DNA from: an uncultured Victivallales bacterium
GTDB taxonomy: Bacteria; Verrucomicrobiota; Lentisphaeria; Oligosphaerales; JAFGRS01
DNA length: 40,148 nucleotides
NCBI GenBank assembly: GCA_903837355.1
Contig: CAILUI010000390.1
Span: forward strand, 1-40,148
Direction of reading: 5' to 3'
This document shows, piece by piece, positions 24,139 to 33,182 of this stretch; position 1 is the first letter of the stretch; each line of letters starts with the position of its first letter. The notes under the pieces are model-generated. The model worked only from the letters and a program-made list of their open reading frames with translations. It was not told the DNA's origin and did no database searches. The position numbers were made by a program, and so were the translations under genes.

Positions 24139-24977
24139 TCAGGTCGTCTCGCCGGCGTTGGCGACATCGACGTAGAAGCCGCTGCCGGCGATGGCTTCGC
24201 GGAGTTCGCAGGTGGCGTCAAAGGGTATGGCCTCGCCGCGGGCGAACTTGAGCTCGTATTTCAGCCGCTCCGGGTTGAGCCGCTCCCAGCGCTTGAGGGC
24301 GACGGCCTTGCGGCCCTCGACCGTAAGCGCCGCTTCGCCGCGGCCGTCGCGGGCGATGTCCTCCTGGGTTGCCTGCTCGAAGCGCGCGTCCTTAATCTCG
24401 ACGATGACGCACTTGCCGGTCTTGAGCCGGATGACGAAGTCGGGCGTGTAGCGGTGCGGTTTGCCATCCTCGCCTTTGTACTCGACGAAGAAGTCGGTCT
24501 TGTTGGGGTCGGTGGTCGCCCCGGTGAAGTAGATGCCCTCGACGTTCTCGGCGTGGAGTTTGAGTTGGTCCAGGAGGTCCACGAAGAAAGACCGCTCGGG
24601 CTTGGAATCGAAGTTGTAGGGCGTGTAGTGGAAGCCGAAGCCGCCGGCACGGCCCTGGTACTCCTCCAGCCGGGCCAGCAGCGCTTCACGGTCGACGGGA
24701 TAGGTGATCTCCGCGGTGTAGGCCTCGGTGCCATCGGTGGCCGTCTCGCGGGTGAAGCCGTCGAGCTTGATCAGCGCCAGTGCCTTCTCGACGGTCTCTT
24801 CTTGGACCTCGTAACCGCGGGTCTGCGCCTCGATCTGGGCAGCCAGTGCCGGCAGGTGGGCCAGGGGCACCTCACCGGTAGGGCCGTACGGCCGCCTCAG
24901 TTCCGCCAGCAGCGGGGGAATGCGCAGCTTGGTCAGTCGGCTACGCGTGCTGCAAGTACCTCAAACAGCGTGGACAT
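24139..24977 (-). pseudogene. Type III restriction subunit (res) remnant: endonuclease domain only
   Basis: The long open part (24870-24139, 243 aa) matches the C-terminal end of type III Res proteins: FGFHYTPYNFDSKPERSFF, VEGIYFTGATTDPNKTDFF, then the PD-(D/E)xK-like nuclease core RYTPDFVIRL with KCVIVEIKD, then KRWERLNPERLKYE. The helicase part that should precede it (several hundred residues) is missing. Upstream in the same frame KLRIPPLLAELRRPYG still reads as Res-like, up to a TGA. An ATG at 24977 with GAGG upstream opens MSTLFEVLAARVAD in another frame and stops at 24933; this may be the original Res N-terminus joined to the tail by a large deletion. The fragment cannot be a working motor-nuclease. 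Whether the nuclease domain is still made (a GTG at 24870 could start it) is unknown. Confidence 0.72.
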
Positions 24978-25244
24978 CAGACAACCTCTGCGGGCGTTCC
25001 TAAGGACCTGTACCGGCGTCTCCGTGAGTGCTTCCCGGCACAGGCAAGGATAGTGCTTCAGCATGCGTCGGGCAAGCGCAGTTCTGCCAACGGGGTTGCC
25101 CAAGGCCAACCCTCTGCGGCTGGCGCCATGGCCAGGCGCTTGACAGAGCGCCCTGGGGACCCTACGCTGGAGTCGGCGTTACGCTGGGCGTCGGCGCTCG
25201 GGATACCGTCACGGCAAGGTTGGGCACGAGGCGAGGGAGTAACC
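24978..25244. other. Intergenic region upstream of the GH141-like gene
   Basis: Between the res remnant and the GH141-like gene, both transcribed away from it. Apart from one candidate promoter I see no gene or repeat. Confidence 0.4.
25140..25168 (+). promoter_or_regulatory. Candidate promoter for the GH141-like gene
   Basis: A consensus TTGACA (25140-25145), 17 bases, then TACGCT (25163-25168), which matches the -10 consensus at only 3 of 6 positions. It lies 76 bases before the start codon. Confidence 0.35.
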
Positions 25245-27722
25245 ATGAGCGCACGAATCGGTTTGCTGGTAATGGGATTGGCTGCGGCGGTGGGCTGGGC
25301 GGGCCCGACGATCGGGGTCGCGCCGGCGGGGGACGATGCCGCACCCGGCAGCCGCGAGCGCCCGGTACAGAGCCTGGAACGGGCTCGCGACCTGGTGCGC
25401 ACGGCTTTGGCCGGCGGCCAGACCGACATCAGCGTCGAACTCGCTGCCGGCACCTACCGGCTGCCGCGGACCCTGAGTCTCGGCCCCGAGGACTCCGGGA
25501 CGCCCGGGCACCCGGTCGTCTGGCGCGCTGTGGCCGGGGCCACGGTGGTGGTCTCCGGCGGGCGTCTGGTGAAGGACTGGCAGGCGGACGGCGACGGGCG
25601 TTTCAAGGCCAAGGTGGATCTGCCCGATTTCCGGCAGCTCTGGGTGAACGGCAGCCGCAGGCCGCGGGCGCGCGGGGCGGTGCCGCCGGGGCTGGCCTCC
25701 TGGGGCGAGCATCGGGCTGTGATCGAGCCGGCCGGAGCCGCCTTCGGCACGGTCAAGGTGACGGCAGAGGCCGGCTACGAGGTGCCCGCTGGCGCCTTGC
25801 TCCGGTGGCGTCATCCGGCCGATCTCGAGTTTGGCTACACCAACTCCTGGTCGCACATGATCTGCCGCATCGAGCGTATCGAGGCTGTCGGCGCCGGCGC
25901 ACGGATCATCATGGCCCAACCCGGGTTCTTCCTCGCCAGCCGCAAGGGCGGCGTCCAGGCGCAGACCCCGGAGTACCTCGAGAATGCCCTGGAACTGCTC
26001 GACGAGCCGGGCGAATGGTACTTCGACCGCCATGAGCAGACGCTGTACTACCGGCCACGGCCGGGCGAGGACCTGACGGCGGCCGAGGTGGTGGCGCCGG
26101 CCCTCGAGTGCATTCTCGAGGTCCGGGGCACGGTACCAGCACCGGCCCACGACGTCGAGTTCCGCGGTCTGACCTTTACCCACGCCACCTGGCTGCGGCC
26201 CAGTCGCCTGGGACACCCGGACGTACAGGCGAATTTCACCCAGCCCACCACCGGTGTCTACTTCCGGCCGGAGCATGAGAAGGGCATCGTCACGGTCAAC
26301 GGCGAGTGCGACAAGAGTCCGGCCAACGTGGTGGTGCATGCCGGCCAGCGGGTGCGGTTCGAGCGCTGTGTGTTCACTGCGCTGGGCGGTGCCGGCCTGG
26401 ATCTGGAGGTCGGAGCCCAGGACAACGCCGTGGTGGGCTGCGTCTTCGCGGACATCTCGGCCAGCGGCATCCAGGTCGGCGGTGTCAGTCGCGACGATCA
26501 CCACCCGGAGGACCCGCGGCGCACGGTGCGCGCCAACCGCATCCTGAACTGCGTGGTACGCCGTTGCGGCGTCGAGTTCGAGGACAGCGTCGGCATTTTC
26601 GTGGGCTACACGGAGGCGACGGAAGTCGCCCACAACGAGATCCGCGAACTGCCGTACACGGGTGTCTCGGTCGGTTGGGGCTGGGGCATTCCCGATGCCA
26701 ACGGCGGTGCCTACAGCAACCCGGTGCCCTACAGCACACCTACCACCAGCCGTGGTAACCTTATCCACGACAACCATATCCAGCAGGTCATGCGCAAGCG
26801 TAACGACGGCGGTGGCATCTATACCCTGTCGCGTCAGCCGGGCACGGTGATCAGCGGCAATCACCTGCACGACATCGGCCCGGGCGGGCCCGGCGGAATC
26901 TACCTCGACGAGGGCAGTGCCGACATCGAGGTGACCGGCAATCTGGTGTACGGCGTGGCCACCGCGCTAAACTTCAACAACCACGCCCAGGACCGCCTGG
27001 CCACCTGCAAGGTCCATGAGAACGTGACGACGACGGTGCAGCGCACCCCGGGCCTGGTCGGCCAGGCTTTGCGCGCCGGGTGGGGATCCTGCGTCGAGAT
27101 TCCCTACGATCCCACCCTCGATCCGGCAGAACTCACGGTCGAGGCCTGGGTCAGGGTGGAGCGTTACCCCGAGGGCACCGACCCCCGGCGCTGGGTGGTC
27201 TGCAAAGGGGGCAATGAGTGGGTGGACGGCACCTACGAGTTGATCATCGATGGCGCCAACGTCGGAGCCTATCTCAACGTCGGCGGCGGCCGCGAGAATG
27301 AGTTCATGGTCGTGAGCACGGATGAGCCCTTGCCGCTCAAGCAGTGGTGCCAGCTTGCCTGCACCTACGATGGGGCGGTGCTCAAGGTCTTCTGTGACGG
27401 CCGTGAGGTCGCCGCCAAGACCCTCGGAAAGCCGCGCACCCTGAGCCCCGCGCCGCTCTGCCTCGGGGCGCGTCAGGACCGCTTCAGCTTCTTCGAGAAC
27501 GACGTGGACGAAGTGCGCCTCTACCGCCGTCCGCTGAGCGCTGCGGAACTGGGCCAGAATGCCGCTGCCGTGCGTGCCGGGCGCCCGGCCGGGGTCGTGG
27601 CCGCTGGCCTGGTGGCGGCCTGGGGTTTCGATGAGCCTGGGGCGGACGACCAGCAGGGACCGCGCATCCGGGCCCTGGCGGGCCTCGAAGCGCCGTACCG
27701 AGACCTGCTGCCAGCCGAGTGA
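25245..27722 (+). CDS. Secreted right-handed beta-helix (GH141-like) plus LamG-like protein
   Basis: An 825-aa exported protein. GAGGGAG just before the ATG at 25245 and the signal peptide MSARIGLLVMGLAAAVGW decide the start. The N-terminal part has the pattern of GH141-type proteins: GSRERPVQSLERARDLVR, then GTPGHPVVWRAVAGATVVVSGG, GEWYFDRHEQTLYYRPRPGEDL and AEVVAPALE. A right-handed parallel beta-helix follows (about 370-610, with NAVVGCVFADISASGIQVGG and GNLIHDNHIQ). From about 625 a concanavalin/LamG-like domain follows (LTVEAWVRVERYP, WCQLACTYDGAVLKVFCDG, DEVRLYRRPLSAAEL). GH141 members include alpha-L-fucosidase and xylanase activities; the activity here is unknown. It converges on livF with 18 bases between stops. 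Confidence 0.85.
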   Translation: MSARIGLLVMGLAAAVGWAGPTIGVAPAGDDAAPGSRERPVQSLERARDLVRTALAGGQTDISVELAAGTYRLPRTLSLGPEDSGTPGHPVVWRAVAGATVVVSGGRLVKDWQADGDGRFKAKVDLPDFRQLWVNGSRRPRARGAVPPGLASWGEHRAVIEPAGAAFGTVKVTAEAGYEVPAGALLRWRHPADLEFGYTNSWSHMICRIERIEAVGAGARIIMAQPGFFLASRKGGVQAQTPEYLENALELLDEPGEWYFDRHEQTLYYRPRPGEDLTAAEVVAPALECILEVRGTVPAPAHDVEFRGLTFTHATWLRPSRLGHPDVQANFTQPTTGVYFRPEHEKGIVTVNGECDKSPANVVVHAGQRVRFERCVFTALGGAGLDLEVGAQDNAVVGCVFADISASGIQVGGVSRDDHHPEDPRRTVRANRILNCVVRRCGVEFEDSVGIFVGYTEATEVAHNEIRELPYTGVSVGWGWGIPDANGGAYSNPVPYSTPTTSRGNLIHDNHIQQVMRKRNDGGGIYTLSRQPGTVISGNHLHDIGPGGPGGIYLDEGSADIEVTGNLVYGVATALNFNNHAQDRLATCKVHENVTTTVQRTPGLVGQALRAGWGSCVEIPYDPTLDPAELTVEAWVRVERYPEGTDPRRWVVCKGGNEWVDGTYELIIDGANVGAYLNVGGGRENEFMVVSTDEPLPLKQWCQLACTYDGAVLKVFCDGREVAAKTLGKPRTLSPAPLCLGARQDRFSFFENDVDEVRLYRRPLSAAELGQNAAAVRAGRPAGVVAAGLVAAWGFDEPGADDQQGPRIRALAGLEAPYRDLLPAE

Positions 27723-27740
27723 GATCGTGGGGGCGGTACC

Positions 27741-28487
27741 TCACCCCCCGCCGAGGTAGGAGGCGCGCACGGAGGGGTTGTCGGCCAGGGCCGCGGCCGG
27801 GCCTTGCAGGGTGATGCTGCCGGTTTCCAGGACGTAGGCCCGGTGTGCGATGCGCAGGGCCTGCCAGGCGTTCTGTTCGACCAGGAGGATGGTCTTGCCG
27901 GCCCGGTTCAGGTTGACGACGACCTCGAAGATACTGTCCACCAGGACCGGGGCCAGGCCCATGGTGGGTTCGTCGAGCAGCAGCAACTCGGGATCGCGCA
28001 TCAGGGCGCGCCCGATGGCGAGCATCTGCTGCTCGCCGCCTGAGAGCGTGCCGCCGCCCTGGCTGCGGCGCTCCGCCAGGCGCGGGAACATCGCGAACAC
28101 CTGCTCTTTCCGAGCGAGGATGAGGCGCCGGTCGCGCACCAGATAGGCGCCGATATCGAGGTTCTCGGCGACGGTCAGCGCCGGGAAGATGCGTCGGCCC
28201 TCGGGGACATGCCCGATGCCCAAGGCCACGATCGCTTCGGGCCGCTGCCGGTGGATGGGCTGGCCATGGAAGAGGATCTCGCCCTGGCGCGGCCGCAGCA
28301 GACCCGAGATGGCGCGCAGGGTGGTGCTCTTACCGGCGCCATTGGCGCCGATCAGCGAGACGATCTCGCCGCTCCGGACTTCGAGCGCGACCCCCTTCAG
28401 CGCCTGGATACGGCCATAGGCCGCGTGGACGTCACGCAGTTCCAGGACGCTCTCGCCGGGGTTCTCGATGGGGCGCGCCGCGGTCAT
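27741..28487 (-). CDS. livF: Branched-chain amino-acid-type ABC transporter ATPase LivF
   Basis: A 248-aa ATP-binding subunit, last gene of the liv operon. Walker A GANGAGKST, Q-loop region, signature LSGGEQQ, Walker B LLLLDEP and the switch His region ILLVEQN are all present; HVPEGRRIFPALTVAENL is the usual LivF stretch. With LivG it powers import through LivH and LivM. Its ATG overlaps the livG stop by 4 bases, so it is translationally coupled. Typical length, nothing missing. Confidence 0.95.
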   Translation of the reverse strand: MTAARPIENPGESVLELRDVHAAYGRIQALKGVALEVRSGEIVSLIGANGAGKSTTLRAISGLLRPRQGEILFHGQPIHRQRPEAIVALGIGHVPEGRRIFPALTVAENLDIGAYLVRDRRLILARKEQVFAMFPRLAERRSQGGGTLSGGEQQMLAIGRALMRDPELLLLDEPTMGLAPVLVDSIFEVVVNLNRAGKTILLVEQNAWQALRIAHRAYVLETGSITLQGPAAALADNPSVRASYLGGG

Positions 28488-29308
28488 GGCACCTGCGCCT
28501 CCCGGCCGCTCTTGCCCAGGTAGGCCTCGATCACGTTCGGGTCGTTGCGTACCTCGGCGGGCTTACCCTCAGCGATCTTGCGGCCGTAGTCGAGCACCAC
28601 GACCCGGTCCGAGATCCGCATCACCACCTGCATGTGGTGCTCGATCAGCACCAAGGTGAGCTGGCGCTCGCGGCGGAGTCGCTGCAGGAACTCGGCCAAC
28701 TCGACCGTCTCCTGCGGGTTCATACCGGCGGCGGGTTCGTCGAGCAGAAGCAGTGCCGGCCGCAGCGCCAGGGCGCGCGCAATCTCGAGACGGCGCTGGT
28801 CGCCGTAGGGGAGGTGGCGCGCCAGGTCAGAGGCCCGGTCGCGCAGGCCGACATAGTCGAGCAGATCCAGCGCCTCCTGGCGCATCTGGCGCTCGGCGCG
28901 ACCGAACCGCGGCGTGCGCAGCAGAGCCTCAAGATAGGAGTAGCGCGTGCGCAAGTGCAGGCCGACCAGCACATTCTCGAACACGGTCATCGCCGCAAAC
29001 AGACGGATGTTCTGGAAGGTGCGCGCGATCCCGCGAGCCGCAATCCGGTCCGGCGACAGGCCGCCGATCTCGCGTCCCTGGAAGAGAATTTGTCCACTGT
29101 CCGCCCGGTACAGGCCGGTCAGGACGTTGAACAGCGTGGTCTTGCCGGCACCGTTCGGACCGATGATCGAGAGGACCTCCAGGGCGCGGACATCGAGGCT
29201 CACCTGATCCACCGCGGTCAGGCCGCCGAACGACTTGGTGACGCCCTGGATGGCCATCACCGTCTCGGCCGGCTGCTCGGCGGGCAAAGTGGCGGCGGCA
29301 GCGCTCAT
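28484..29308 (-). CDS. livG: Branched-chain amino-acid-type ABC transporter ATPase LivG
   Basis: A 274-aa ATP-binding subunit. Walker A GPNGAGKTT, the LivG-type signature HLPYGDQRRLEIARAL instead of LSGGQ, Walker B LLLLDEP and the switch LVLIEHHM are present, as is the long insertion ARTFQNIRLFAAMTVFENVL typical of LivG. It overlaps livM and livF by 4 bases on each side. The N-terminal 15 residues or so before the ABC domain are alanine-rich and probably not structured. Confidence 0.95.
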   Translation of the reverse strand: MSAAAATLPAEQPAETVMAIQGVTKSFGGLTAVDQVSLDVRALEVLSIIGPNGAGKTTLFNVLTGLYRADSGQILFQGREIGGLSPDRIAARGIARTFQNIRLFAAMTVFENVLVGLHLRTRYSYLEALLRTPRFGRAERQMRQEALDLLDYVGLRDRASDLARHLPYGDQRRLEIARALALRPALLLLDEPAAGMNPQETVELAEFLQRLRRERQLTLVLIEHHMQVVMRISDRVVVLDYGRKIAEGKPAEVRNDPNVIEAYLGKSGREAQVP

Positions 29309-30570
29309 TCGCCACCCTCCAACTCCAGCCGATGCCGCTGCTCGGGGATCAGGCCGCTGGGGCGGAAGATGGTCATGAGGATGATGATCATCCCGAAGAT
29401 CATGCGCTCATACTTGGCCGGCTCGAGTTGCGAGGGCAGCCTGGCGACGTCGTAGTGCAGGGGGCCGAGATGGAGGACGAACCCGGACTGCCGCAGCGTG
29501 TTCAGGCCGTCCGAGAGGCTCTTCAACACCTCGATGTTCAGCAGCGTCACCGCGGCGGCCCCCAGGATGGCGCCGCGGATGGAGCCCATGCCGCCCAGCA
29601 GCACCATCACCAGGATCGTGATCGACTGCAGGAAGGTGAAAGAGTCGGGACTGACGAAGAGCTGCTTGGCCGCGAACACCGCGCCCATGGCGCCGGAGAA
29701 GGCAGCGCCCGTGGCAAAGGCCAGCGTCTTGGTCCGCAGCAATGAGATACCGACCGATTGCGCCGCCATCTCGTCCTCGCGGATCGCCACCCAGGCGCGG
29801 CCAAAACGCGAACGGTCCAGGCGCGTGGTGACGAGCACTACCGCCGCGGCCAAGGCCAGGACGAGGAGGTAGAAGAAGAGCGCGTAGGCAACGGCGGGCG
29901 GCAGGCGCACCCCGACCACGGCGAGGCCGTCGCTGAGCCAGCCGATCGGGGGACGCTCGATCGGCGATATCCCTTGCGGGCCGTTGGTGATGTTCAGCGG
30001 ATGGTCGAGGTTGTTGGCCAGCAGCCGCACCACCTGCCCCAGGCCCAGGGTCACCACCGCCAGGTAATCGCCGCGCAGGCGGAGGGCCGGCAGGCCGATC
30101 AGCACCCCTGTCCCCGCCGCGACCACCACGGCCAGCACCACGAAGACGTAGAACCACGGCCAGCCCGGAAGCGGGAAGTGAGCTCCCGGGAGCCAGGCAT
30201 TGGCTTGGGCCGACCCGAAGATGGCCCAGGTGTAGGCGCCCAACCCAAAGAAGCCGGCGTAGCCCAGGTCGAGCAGGCCGGCCATGCCCACGACGATGTT
30301 CAGCCCCAGCGCCAACGCCGCGCAGATGCCGATCTGGGTGCCCAACTCAAAGAGGAAGCTGTTCTGCACGCCGGCCACCGGGACCGCCACCAGCAGAATC
30401 GCCACCAGTACCACCCCCTGCGCCCAGCGGGAAGCCCGGTTGCTCAGGCCGGCCACCAACACCGCCAGGGCGGGGAGTAGCGCCAAGGTCCCATGCGGTC
30501 GCCACATCAGCAGCGCCCCGCTCAGGGCCCCGCACGCCAGCAGCATGGTCGTCGCCCGCTTCTCGTTCAT
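29305..30570 (-). CDS. livM: Branched-chain amino-acid-type ABC transporter permease LivM
   Basis: A 421-aa inner-membrane permease with about ten hydrophobic segments. GLNIVVGMAGLLDLGYAGFFGLGAYT is the LivM signature, and GRAWVAIREDEMAAQSVGI is the cytoplasmic loop that contacts the ATPases. An N-terminal extension with extra membrane helices (about residues 8-65) resembles the longer LivM forms. A further segment near 370-395 (SDGLNTLRQSGFVLHLGPLHY) lies between the last helices. The ATG overlaps the livH stop (ATGA) and the stop overlaps livG. Confidence 0.94.
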   Translation of the reverse strand: MNEKRATTMLLACGALSGALLMWRPHGTLALLPALAVLVAGLSNRASRWAQGVVLVAILLVAVPVAGVQNSFLFELGTQIGICAALALGLNIVVGMAGLLDLGYAGFFGLGAYTWAIFGSAQANAWLPGAHFPLPGWPWFYVFVVLAVVVAAGTGVLIGLPALRLRGDYLAVVTLGLGQVVRLLANNLDHPLNITNGPQGISPIERPPIGWLSDGLAVVGVRLPPAVAYALFFYLLVLALAAAVVLVTTRLDRSRFGRAWVAIREDEMAAQSVGISLLRTKTLAFATGAAFSGAMGAVFAAKQLFVSPDSFTFLQSITILVMVLLGGMGSIRGAILGAAAVTLLNIEVLKSLSDGLNTLRQSGFVLHLGPLHYDVARLPSQLEPAKYERMIFGMIIILMTIFRPSGLIPEQRHRLELEGGE

Positions 30571-31529
30571 GCCCGGTCCGTCGGAGGCTTCCCCAGCAAG
30601 CCCTGGGGGCGCAGTAACAGCAGGACCACCAGGACCACGAAGGCGAGTATGTCGGTGTACTCGCTGCCCACGGCACCGTCGGTGAGCAGGGGCAGGTAGG
30701 TTCCGCCCAGAGTTTCGATCGTACCCAGCACCAGGCCGCCGACCATGGCGCCGGGAATGCTGCCAATCCCACCGAGGACAGCCGCGGTGAACGCCTTTAA
30801 CCCGGGCGCAAAGCCCACGAACGGGTTGACCTGGGTGAACATGACCCCAAACAGAACCCCGGCCACCCCGCCCAGCGCGCCGCCCAGCAGGAAGGTCCGC
30901 GAGATGACCTGATCAGGGTTCACTCCCATCAGGCTGGCGGTCTGCGCATCGTGGGCCACGGCACGGATGGCCTTACCCATGCGAGTTCGCTTGACCAGCA
31001 GACTGAGCCCGACCATCATCAGGACTGCGACCGCGATAACGATGATGGCCTTGACCTGAACCTCCAGCCCAAAGGGCAGCCGCACGATGCGCTCGATCGG
31101 CGCGCAACTGGGGTAGCTCAGGTAGAACTCGTTGTGCCACATCCCCTCGATCAGGCGCACCAGGTCCTGCAGGAAGAAGGAGACGCCGATGGCCGTGATC
31201 AGCGGCACCAGCCGGTTCCGCGTGCGTTGCCGCAGTGGCCGGTAGGCCAGACGCTCGACCCCGACCGCCACCAGCCCGGCCACAGCGCCGCCGACGGCAA
31301 TGGCTGCGGCCAGCACGAAGAAGGGGTTGGGAACCCAGGGCAGCAGGACCCGGAAGACCTCGACGCCGGCGACGGCGCCGATCATGAACACTTCCGAGTG
31401 CGCGAAGTTGATCAGCCCCAGGACGCCGTACACCATGCTATAGCCCAAGGCAATCATGGCGTAGACGCAGCCCAACAGCAGGCCTTCGAGGATCACTCCG
31501 GGCAGGATTTGTAAGAGTGCTTCGCCCAC
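30567..31529 (-). CDS. livH: Branched-chain amino-acid-type ABC transporter permease LivH
   Basis: A 320-aa inner-membrane permease. LEGLLLGCVYAMIALGYSMVYGVLGLINFAHSEVFMIGA is split over the first two helices and is the LivH signature; the loop GKAIRAVAHDAQTASLMGVN contacts the ATPases. I prefer the GTG at 31529, which has GGAGAG at 31545-31540; a GTG at 31550 would add 7 residues but has no visible binding site. It follows the binding-protein gene by a short gap and overlaps livM by 4 bases. Confidence 0.93.
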   Translation of the reverse strand: MGEALLQILPGVILEGLLLGCVYAMIALGYSMVYGVLGLINFAHSEVFMIGAVAGVEVFRVLLPWVPNPFFVLAAAIAVGGAVAGLVAVGVERLAYRPLRQRTRNRLVPLITAIGVSFFLQDLVRLIEGMWHNEFYLSYPSCAPIERIVRLPFGLEVQVKAIIVIAVAVLMMVGLSLLVKRTRMGKAIRAVAHDAQTASLMGVNPDQVISRTFLLGGALGGVAGVLFGVMFTQVNPFVGFAPGLKAFTAAVLGGIGSIPGAMVGGLVLGTIETLGGTYLPLLTDGAVGSEYTDILAFVVLVVLLLLRPQGLLGKPPTDRA

Positions 31530-31581
31530 GGGTCGGGGTCTCTCCGGCACCCGCCGCGCACGGCGAGCACCCGCGCGCCGG

Positions 31582-32742
31582 TCACTCCGTCGGCGGCTCC
31601 GCCGAGATCACCTTCACGGTGCTGCCGGGATAGGCCGGCTCCTTGAGTTGCACGACGTAGTAGTCAGACTTCTTGCGGTCGCCCTTGCCGTCGAACTCGA
31701 TCAACCCGGTGATGCCTGGGTGACGAATCTGCCGTACCGCCGTACAGACATCCACGCGCGTCGGTAGCTTGCCGGGCGCCTGTCGGGTCAGTTCCTTGAG
31801 CGCGGCGATCAGCACGTTGGCCGAATCGTAAGCGTACAGCGCAAAGGACTCGGGCTGGCGCTGAAACCGGGCCGCGAACGCCTTCGCGAAGGCGGCCGCC
31901 GCCGGGTACTGATCGACCGGACCGGCCACCGTGGTGTAGTAGGCCCCCACGGCCGCCCCCTGCGCGATGCGCACGAACTCGGACGAATCGAGCCCGTCCG
32001 GACCCATGAAGGTGGCTGCGATCGACTTCTCGCGCATCTGCTTCAACAGCACGCCACCCTGGTCGTAGATGCCGCCAAAGTACACCACATCCGGCTTGAG
32101 TACCTTCATCTGCAAAATCAGCGACTGAAAGTTCGCCTTCTCCTCCGTCCCCACGAAACCGACCACCGTCGCCCCCAGCGCCGTAGCCTTCTGCTTGAAG
32201 GCCTCGGCCACCCCTTGGCCGTACGCCGTCTTGTCGTTGATCACCAGCGCCCGCTTCGACTTCAGTCCCGCGATCGCAAACTCCGCGCCCACCGGCCCCT
32301 GCACGTCGTCCCGCCCACAGACCCGGTTGACATTCGCGTAGCGCCGTGAGGTCACCTTGGGATTGGTGTTCGCCGGCGAGACCATGCACAGGTCGTAGTC
32401 CTTGTAGACTTCCGAGGCCGGAATGGCCACCCCGGAGTTGAAGTGGCCAACTATCCCCAGAATCTGCGCGTCGTTGACCAGGCGTTTGGCCACCGCGACG
32501 CCGACGTCGGGCGAGGCCTGGTCGTCCTGCGCCGCCAGTTCCAGCTTGAAGCCGTTCGCCGCGAAGGCGCTCTGCGCCTCCTCGACGGCAAACTGCGCCC
32601 CCAGTTTGATCATCTCCCCCAGGGCCGCCTGTGCCCCGGAAAGTGGACTCGATGAAGCTATCTTGATCGTCTGCTCGGCGCCGGCAAGCTGCACACCCAG
32701 CACCCCCGCCACCACCAGCGATACTATTCTGATCGTGTTCAT
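31582..32742 (-). CDS. livK: Periplasmic binding protein of the Liv-type transporter
   Basis: A 386-aa exported binding protein (type I periplasmic fold), first gene of the operon. Signal peptide MNTIRIVSLVVAGVLGVQLAGA, then IKIASSSPLSGAQAALGEMIKLGAQFAVEE, ILGIVGHFNSGVAIPASEVY, MVSPANTNPKVTSRRYANVNRVCGRDDVQG and GVLLKQMREKSIAATFMGPDGL, all standard for LivJ/LivK. The ligand may be branched-chain amino acids but amides, urea or aromatic compounds are also carried by this family; the sequence does not decide. GAGGT lies 7 bases before the ATG, and a good promoter lies upstream. Confidence 0.93.
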   Translation of the reverse strand: MNTIRIVSLVVAGVLGVQLAGAEQTIKIASSSPLSGAQAALGEMIKLGAQFAVEEAQSAFAANGFKLELAAQDDQASPDVGVAVAKRLVNDAQILGIVGHFNSGVAIPASEVYKDYDLCMVSPANTNPKVTSRRYANVNRVCGRDDVQGPVGAEFAIAGLKSKRALVINDKTAYGQGVAEAFKQKATALGATVVGFVGTEEKANFQSLILQMKVLKPDVVYFGGIYDQGGVLLKQMREKSIAATFMGPDGLDSSEFVRIAQGAAVGAYYTTVAGPVDQYPAAAAFAKAFAARFQRQPESFALYAYDSANVLIAALKELTRQAPGKLPTRVDVCTAVRQIRHPGITGLIEFDGKGDRKKSDYYVVQLKEPAYPGSTVKVISAEPPTE

Positions 32743-32807
32743 GGAGTTACCTCGCTCAACACCTCTCCGAAGCCGCGCTCACACACGACACCACGCAGAC
32801 GGCACAG

Positions 32808-32836
32808 AAAATAGGGTGGTGGGCGCGGCGGGTCAA
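32808..32836 (-). promoter_or_regulatory. Promoter of the liv operon
   Basis: On the minus strand TTGACC (32836-32831), 17 bases, TATTTT (32813-32808). The -35 box matches 5 of 6 and the -10 box 4 of 6 consensus positions, with ideal spacing. It predicts a leader of about 60 bases before livK. Confidence 0.5.
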
Positions 32837-32898
32837 GTCGGACGTAGGTCAGGGGGCGAACAACTCAGCCAGCACGCCGAGGACAGCGTGTTGCTCCG

Positions 32899-33126
32899 TC
32901 AGGGGGTCGCCGCCGGCGCGGCGTCGATGAGGTGGTCATCTCCGTACGTGGCCATCGCCTCGAACAGCTCGCCCCAGCCGCGGCGCGGCGGCCCTGCCGC
33001 AGAAACGACCAGCCGCCGGTCAAGCACCTCCAACTCCACCTCGTCCCCAAAGCCGCATTGCTGCAGGAACGGCTTGGGGATACGAATCCCGCGCGAGTTG
33101 CCGATCTGGATAACGGTGGTCTTCAT
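32899..33126 (-). CDS. AbrB/MazE-like swapped-hairpin DNA-binding protein (orphan)
   Basis: A 75-aa protein. MKTTVIQIGNSRGIRIPKPFLQQCGFGDEVELEVLDRRLVV is split over the swapped-hairpin AbrB fold used by MazE-type antitoxins and transition-state regulators. The C-terminus (RRGWGELFEAMATYGDDHLID) resembles the toxin-binding tail of MazE antitoxins. No toxin gene follows: after the stop only about 50 bases remain before the liv promoter, with a 17-codon open scrap (LTEQHAVLGVLAELFAP). It could be an orphan antitoxin or a small autoregulated repressor. No clear ribosome binding site is visible before the ATG. Confidence 0.8.
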   Translation of the reverse strand: MKTTVIQIGNSRGIRIPKPFLQQCGFGDEVELEVLDRRLVVSAAGPPRRGWGELFEAMATYGDDHLIDAAPAATP

Positions 33127-33182
33127 AGTAATCACAGTGTATATCCGAGGCGCGTTCTGGCCAGCGAGCGCAGGGCAAGCGC

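Noticed and set aside
27727..27749. G-run and C-run between the convergent GH141-like and liv genes as a terminator
   Set aside because: The arms do not pair beyond five G:C and no T-run follows on either strand.
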